This document shows, in pieces, positions 59,453 to 64,000 of a DNA stretch of 64,000 nucleotides. The notes below the pieces were generated by a model. The model saw only the letters and a program-made list of their open reading frames with translations. It was not told the origin of the DNA and did no database searches. The stretch comes from JAGPUQ01 sp963708735. GTDB lineage: Bacteria; Pseudomonadota; Gammaproteobacteria; Pseudomonadales; Porticoccaceae. The DNA lies in assembly GCA_963708735.1 (NCBI GenBank), contig CAVPTW010000011.1:62001-126000 (forward strand), given 5' to 3'. The number at the start of each line of letters is the position of its first letter. Within the stretch, counting starts at the first letter, position 1. The position numbers and the translations under genes were made by a program.

Positions 59453-60107
59453 CCTGTCGGAACTCTACAGGATACGTTTTTCGGAGGCGGATCTGCCGCG
59501 CAAGAACGCCATCTGGCGGGTCATCTGCAGCGGCTTCCTGCAGCGTTTCATCGCGCCGGCGGACACCGTGGTCGACATAGCCTGCGGATATGGGGAGTTC
59601 CTGAACAACATCAGCGCGGGCAGGAAGATTGCCGTCGACCTGAACGCCGATGCGCGCAAGTACCTGGCCGCCGATGTCGAATTCCATCAACGCCGGGCCA
59701 CGGAGCTGGGCGCGATAATCGAAGGGGGCGCGGATGCGGTGTTTACCTCGAACTTCCTGGAGCACCTCCCCGACAAGCACACCCTGGACCTGTTCCTGGA
59801 CCAGGTCATGATTGCCCTGAAGCCCGGCGGAAAATACCTGATTCTCGGTCCCAATTTGCGCTACCTGCCCGGAAAATACTGGGACTTCTACGACCATCAC
59901 CTCGGGCTGACGCACCTGTCGCTGTCCGAAGCGCTGCAACTGAAGGGTTTCGAGATACAACTTTGCATCGCACGCTTCCTGCCGTTCACGACGCAAGGGG
60001 CGATGCCCACCCATCCATTCCTGGTTTGGGCCTACCTCAAGCTGCCGCTGGCCTGGAGACTGTTCGGAAAACAGTTCTTCATCGTCGCCCGAAAGCCGCT
60101 CAAGTAG
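59439..60107 (+). CDS. SAM-dependent methyltransferase, class I
   Basis: From ATG 59439 the protein has 222 residues. It carries a canonical methyltransferase type 11 core: TVVDIACGYGEFLNNISAG (motif I), IAVDLNADAR, FTSNFLEHLPDKHTLDLF and ALKPGGKYLILGPNLRYL. It overlaps the GtrA gene and precedes a second, broken gtrA. It probably methylates a sugar or lipid-linked intermediate of the cassette. Confidence 0.87.
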   Translation: MDSNDLSELYRIRFSEADLPRKNAIWRVICSGFLQRFIAPADTVVDIACGYGEFLNNISAGRKIAVDLNADARKYLAADVEFHQRRATELGAIIEGGADAVFTSNFLEHLPDKHTLDLFLDQVMIALKPGGKYLILGPNLRYLPGKYWDFYDHHLGLTHLSLSEALQLKGFEIQLCIARFLPFTTQGAMPTHPFLVWAYLKLPLAWRLFGKQFFIVARKPLK

Positions 60108-60119
60108 ATCGGCGGTAGC

Positions 60120-60370
60120 ATGATCCGACGTTTCTTCTCGCGCCAGTTCGTTGGCTTCCTGCTGACCCGCGGGATCGCGGCGGCGATCAACTCCGGATCG
60201 AGGATCGTTTTACAGCCGCTTGCTGGATTTTTCTTCGGCCGTGATCCTGGCTTGCCTTCCCGGGATGGTGATGGGTTTCGCGCTGGTGAACGTGGTCTCC
60301 GCTTGCATCCGGAGCGGCTGTCGAAGCCAAGATCGAGCGGTGCTCGCCGACGCCTTGGTCAGCACTGATA
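60120..60370 (+). pseudogene. Broken second GtrA-like gene
   Basis: The start MIRRFFSRQFVGFLLTRGIA parallels the intact GtrA-like protein. An extra T in the run at 60208-60211 shifts the frame; the family sequence then resumes in another frame (LDFSSAVILACLPGMVMGFA). The last half, including the two C-terminal helices, is missing. It is therefore truncated as well as shifted. Confidence 0.75.
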
Positions 60371-60403
60371 TTGATTTCTTCATCTCAAACCGGATAAATC
60401 CAG

Positions 60404-62073
60404 ATGCGAAACGACACCGGAAAGCTCGATCAGCTCACTTCGTTGAGATTCTTCGCGGCGATGATGATTGTGTTCCACCACGCTACGAACTCGTTCGGCA
60501 TTCGGCCCATCGGCGTAAACCTTGGTCAGGGAGTCTCATTCTTCTTCGTCCTGTCCGGTTTCATTCTCTACTATGTCTATCCCAAGCTGGCAACCTGGCC
60601 CAATATCCGGCAGTTCTGGCGGGCGCGCGTTGCCCGGCTATGGCCCGCCTATGCGGTAAGCCTGGCGATCGGCTTCTTCCTGGTGCCCTACACGTGGCAG
60701 ACCGAGACCGCTGTCGCAACCCTACTGATGGTTCAAGCCTGGATACCCGAATCCATCTACTATTTTTCCTACAACGCGGCGGCCTGGAGTATCTCCACGG
60801 AGATCTTCTTCTATCTTGCGTTCCCGGTCCTGCTTTACAACTGGAAGACGAACTGGTGGATCAAGCTGTTGTTGTCGCTGTCGGTCCTGATCCTCCTGAT
60901 GAAGCTGTCGAGCCATTTTTCCCTCCCGGACTACGGCAACCCCGCCGTGGGGGGGGGGGGACGGTCGTCTCCCAGCATGGATTGCTCTACATAAACCCGA
61001 TTTCCAGGATATTTGAGTTCATCCTGGGCATGTGTGTGGCGCTGGCCTGGCGCAGCAAGCCGCAACTGGGCTGGAATCCGTGGCTTGCCACGGCCCTGGA
61101 GATTGGCGCCGGCGCGCTCTGCGCAGCCGCGATGTACTACACGGCCCTCGCCGCCTGGCACGCCCGCACGTCATTCGGGCCCCCCGCCGGATTGTGGGTT
61201 ACCCATAGCGGCCCGGCGTTCGCGTTTTGCCTGCTCGTCTACGTTTTCGCCCAGGGCCGTGGCCTGCTGTCACGATTGCTCGCGGCACCGTTTCTCGTCG
61301 TTCTCGGTGAGATCAGTTTTTCCATGTATCTGCTTCATCAGATATTCTTGACCTATTACCGACGCCATCCCGCCGACTTCGCCCATCTGTCGAACGCCGC
61401 TGCATTTGCCGTCTTCATGGCAATCCTGCTGCTCGGTTCCTACCTGATGTGGGCTTGCATCGAGATGCCGGGAAGGAGACTCATCGTCGGGCGCAAGCCC
61501 ATTCACGCGACACCCGCGATGGCGAAATCGTGGCGCGAGCACCTTGCTCGGGGACGGAAGGTGTACCTTGCCGGGTTGGCGATGGCTTGCATCTTCGGCT
61601 TTCTGTACCTGACGGCCGGCAAGGTTTCCGGAGTGAGCGACTCGCAGGTAGCAGCCATGACTCCACCATCGCTGCGGGTTTACGCTGGAACGAAATTTGG
61701 CGGCGTTTTCACGCTGCGCGGCGTGAACATCCAGTGCGAAGCCGATGGACTGCATCTCGGCTTCGCTTGGTCAAGCGCGCGGTCTCAGGCGCTCACGCTG
61801 ACAAATGCCATTCATATGGTCGACGCTGCCGGGAAGATTCTGGGGCAGGCCGACTACAAGCAGCCCAACCCGAAAGGCGGCGTGGCGGCGGGCGAGATCT
61901 GGCTCGATTCGTTGGTGATTCCCGTCGGCAAGCTGCATGACGAGACCACGGGGATCGCGATCGCACTCTATGACGGTTCGAAGCATTTGCTGCCGATTGA
62001 CAGGGGCACCACCGATTGGGGAGGCCGCCGGTTGGTGGTTCCAGTCGGAAAGTGCCCGGTCTCAGGGCAGTAG
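60404..62073 (+). pseudogene. OafA-type acyltransferase interrupted at a 12-G tract
   Basis: The frame from ATG 60404 encodes the first half of an acyltransferase-3 membrane enzyme (LDQLTSLRFFAAMMIVFHHA with Arg and His, GQGVSFFFVLSGFILYY, AAWSISTEIFFYLAFPVLL). At the G run 60949-60960 the frame is lost and stops at 60994. The other half continues in another frame (SQHGLLYINPISRIFEFILG, GEISFSMYLLHQIFL) through the remaining helices and a C-terminal soluble domain to the stop at 62073. Removing two G or adding one restores a single protein of about 555 residues. The long frame from 60220 is a chimera of the gtrA remnant and this second half. Confidence 0.8.
60949..60960 (+). repeat. Homopolymeric tract of 12 G inside the acyltransferase gene
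   Basis: Twelve consecutive G occur at the point where the acyltransferase changes frame. Tracts of this length are prone to slippage and are the switch in many phase-variable surface-modification genes. They are also a common site of sequencing error. Confidence 0.95.
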
Positions 62074-62121
62074 AATCGTCACGCTTCGGGCGCGGCCTGC
62101 GCACGGCCGATGGTGTGATAG

Positions 62122-63252
62122 TCACCCGGTTCTGGTGGCGCCGCACTCGCCGGCTGCTGTCGCAGGGGACGCTGCATTTTCCAGCTTGTTCATCTGCCAC
62201 GCCATCAGCTTCAGCGCGAATTCCGCGGGGAAGGCACCCGTCATGTCCGCGCCAGGCCGCGCGCCGGCGTCGCGGGCGAAATCCGCGAATTCCCCCTCCG
62301 CATCCGCCGCCGCGAGGCGCGCGTTGGCTTCGCCGTAGCTTTCCAGTATTGCCTGGCGCACCGGTTCGGCGAACGCGAACGGCGTACCCGTGAGCCCCGC
62401 ATCCTGTGCCTCGACCGCAAGCCGCGCGATCTCGAAGAGCCCGGCTGCATTGGCCACGCGTACGATTTCGAGCAGTTCGGCGCACAGGCTCTCGTTGGTT
62501 GTGCGCGTCGCCGGCACCTGGTGGGTCGATGCGGCGCCGATGTCGCGCGCGAACACGTCGATCAGCGTGCCGTGCACCCGGTGATGGTCGAAGTTGTGCA
62601 GCACTATCTCGGCAGCGGGAAAAGCGCACTGCCAGTCTTCCCTAAGCGCGCACCAGTCGTATATGCGTGCATAGGCCGGCGGGACAAAGGCCGGCGCGTA
62701 ACTCGTTGCCTTTACCATTTGGTTGTAATTCGAGGAGAGCAGTTCGTCCTGGCGGCGCACGAAGCAAACCACCCGGGTTACGCTCACGCCCATCCCGGCA
62801 AACATTGCCGCCACGCGGGCCGGATCGGCAACGAAGAAGTATTCCGAGGACACCACCGAAGCCCCCACACCCTCGCGCGAGGCACCCTCGATCAGCGCCC
62901 GCCGCGCCGCATCGAAGGACAGCGACTTGATGTTGGGAATATCGGGCGCCTGCAGCCGCATTTCGTTCGTGACGCACTCCACGGCCAGCCGGTGCGCTTC
63001 CATCACGGTAGGCAGCACGAAGATACCTTCCGTCGCCAGGCGGCCGCTGTTTGCGCGCGCCCAGTTCTGCAGCGCGGTGGAGCCGGTTTTCGGCAGGCCG
63101 ATATGCAGCACGACGTTATCCATACCGCTCGCGCGCGGCTCCGTGCCAGTCTCGCTGGCACCGCTTACCACGACGCGCTCGTGCGGTACTCGGTGACCCG
63201 GCTTGCGCCCGCGTGCCAGCATAGACAGAATCCGCTCCAGCATGTGTGGCAT
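62122..63252 (-). CDS. Sulfotransferase-like protein
   Basis: The body of the protein begins VVLHIGLPKTGSTALQNWAR, a PAPS 5'-phosphosulfate loop of the sulfotransferase type. VVSSEYFF and RVVCFVRRQDELLSSNYNQ follow; the latter matches the 3'-phosphate site. The C-terminal third is Ala-rich and helical. The start is uncertain: ATGs at 63252, 63243, 63222 and 63123 are in frame. The last begins exactly at MDNVVLHIG and gives the tightest match to the family, while the earlier ones add a basic extension. It converges on the acyltransferase gene 48 bp away. Confidence 0.75.
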   Translation of the reverse strand: MPHMLERILSMLARGRKPGHRVPHERVVVSGASETGTEPRASGMDNVVLHIGLPKTGSTALQNWARANSGRLATEGIFVLPTVMEAHRLAVECVTNEMRLQAPDIPNIKSLSFDAARRALIEGASREGVGASVVSSEYFFVADPARVAAMFAGMGVSVTRVVCFVRRQDELLSSNYNQMVKATSYAPAFVPPAYARIYDWCALREDWQCAFPAAEIVLHNFDHHRVHGTLIDVFARDIGAASTHQVPATRTTNESLCAELLEIVRVANAAGLFEIARLAVEAQDAGLTGTPFAFAEPVRQAILESYGEANARLAAADAEGEFADFARDAGARPGADMTGAFPAEFALKLMAWQMNKLENAASPATAAGECGATRTG

Positions 63253-63858
63253 GCGGCTCAGTCTTGTGCCGTCAGTCGACCAGTGCGGTGGGCGAGGCCG
63301 TCGGCATCCGGGCACAGATTGCACCGCGGCTCGAACACCTCGCGCCGCGCCCAGACCAGGCGGCCCAACGGGGGACGGCAATGGGCGATCCTATGGTGAT
63401 GTCCAGCTCTTTCAGTAACAACTCAGTAACATTCACTTCGAGGTGCTCAGAAACAATCACGGTTCAATAATACCCTTAACTTGCGTGCGTGGCTCGCCAC
63501 GGCAGTTTTTTGACCACCACTTGCAGAAGGCGGCGCTACCGATATTGTGCCGCCGGTACAGGTCCGGAGGGGGAGTGCGGGCCTCGGCCTGCTTGAGCAG
63601 GGCCATGATTCGGCCGTCCTTGCGACGTTTTTCAATAGCCTGTTCAAGGAAGTAATTCCACCTCTGGGGAGGGCGGTTATTATCCGGAATTGCCGTGCAA
63701 GATATACAATGATCAGAAATTCAACCCATGATTCAACCCATAGTTGTCGGCTTCAGTTGCCGAACCCTCGGCTTGAACCCGGGACCCTTTCCACATATGG
63801 CGCACGGGGTGAGCTGTCCAAACAGGGCGATCCCCGATATTTCCGAGGAGTCAGTAAA
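63253..63858. other. Intergenic region between divergent sulfotransferase-like genes
   Basis: The region contains the IS3-type OrfA remnant described separately (63457-63655) and otherwise no recognisable gene. The 200 bp before 63859 should hold the promoter of the rightmost gene; a duplicated ttcaaccca occurs at 63720-63738. Confidence 0.6.
63457..63655 (-). pseudogene. IS3-family OrfA transposase remnant
   Basis: Read on the minus strand, the frame encodes LEQAIEKRRKDGRIMALLKQ, then AEARTPPPDLYRRHNIGSAA and FCKWWSK. This matches the IS3/IS911-type helix-turn-helix N-terminus (pattern IIxxLKxAEAGxxxxxLCRKHGxSxxxFYxW). No second ORF or terminal repeat is evident, and there is no intact start codon before the matching region, so it is a fragment. 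Confidence 0.75.
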
Positions 63859-64000
63859 GTGGCAAAGAAAGGCATTCTGCATATCGGGTTTCACAAAACC
63901 GGATCTTCGGCTTTGCAGGTCTTTCTTGCCTCCAATGCGGACAGACTGGCAGCGGCGGGTATTGGCTACCCTTATCCGGATCCCGAGCATATCGTGGCCA
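63859..64000 (+). CDS. Sulfotransferase-like protein (partial, runs off right edge)
   Basis: The GTG at 63859 has a good Shine-Dalgarno (gaggag, 8 bases upstream). The 47 visible residues, KKGILHIGFHKTGSSALQVF and then ASNADRLAAAGIGYPYPDPE, show the same PAPS-loop pattern (HIGxxKTGSxALQ) as the divergent gene at 62122-63252. The two are probably paralogues. The remainder lies outside the window. Confidence 0.75.
   Translation, partial: MAKKGILHIGFHKTGSSALQVFLASNADRLAAAGIGYPYPDPEHIVA

Noticed and set aside
60220..62073. A 617-codon open frame as a single gene
   Set aside because: Its first 60 codons continue the broken gtrA, the next 180 are a shadow of the acyltransferase N-terminal half, and only the last part is real coding sequence in frame.
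1..64000. tRNA, rRNA or known riboswitches
   Set aside because: No cloverleaf, rRNA core or recognised aptamer was seen by eye in the intergenic regions. A covariance-model search would be needed to exclude small RNAs.

Overview
The window is a GC-rich chromosomal segment of a proteobacterium, most likely a gammaproteobacterium. The best evidence is the conserved block lptM-lysA-dapF-DUF484-xerC (33.4-37.6 kb, minus strand), an arn (lipid A aminoarabinose) gene set, and a type II secretion operon in the order E-F-G-H-I-J-K-L-M-(C/N)-D known from Xanthomonas-type systems. I found no rRNA or tRNA gene and no CRISPR array.

Layout. 0-4.3 kb (minus): ugd, arnB, arnC and the start of an ArnA-type formyltransferase, for 4-amino-4-deoxy-L-arabinose on lipid A. 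4.5-5.7 kb (minus): exosortase H and its partner membrane protein. 5.8-6.2 kb: a P-II signal protein. 6.3-17.2 kb (plus): a complete, tightly overlapped type II secretion operon with expanded in-frame repeats in gspK and gspD. 17.3-22.3 kb: a lipoprotein, two secreted proteins of unknown role (possible type II substrates) and a parvulin-type isomerase. 22.5-33.3 kb: an ABC-dependent polysaccharide export and assembly cluster (Wzm/Wzt, two methyltransferases, an acyltransferase, three glycosyltransferases), interrupted by a 0.5-kb array of paired REP-like repeats. 33.4-37.6 kb: the housekeeping block, carrying a 267-bp MITE-like insertion. 38.0-48.4 kb: a second glycan island with two SEC-C/TPR/glycosyltransferase fusion proteins, a coiled-coil sulfotransferase and an epimerase. 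Base composition is visibly less GC-rich from about 41.5 kb and several reading frames are broken. 48.6-62.1 kb: a cassette for polyprenyl-phosphate-linked pentofuranose, probably D-arabinofuranose (UbiA/HAD, DprE1-like and DprE2-like proteins), followed by polytopic membrane proteins, an epimerase, a flavin oxidoreductase, GtrA proteins, a methyltransferase and an acyltransferase. 62.1-64 kb: two sulfotransferase-like genes around an IS3-family remnant.

How the genes fit together. Most of the window serves the cell envelope: lipid A modification, export and decoration of an O-antigen-like polymer, protein secretion, and a lipid-linked furanose donor that the membrane proteins could transfer. 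The most unusual parts are: (1) the DprE1/DprE2-type cassette, with a composite gene scar at 54.12-54.43 kb that records a collapsed tandem duplication; (2) ten perfect 9-bp repeats inside the leader peptide of the pseudopilin GspK; (3) SEC-C zinc motifs embedded in glycosyltransferases; (4) a 12-G tract that breaks an acyltransferase, as a phase-variable gene or an assembly error would; and (5) a run of single-base insertions confined to the 43-61 kb glycan island.

All family assignments come from reading motifs by eye and from memory of the families. No database search was run.
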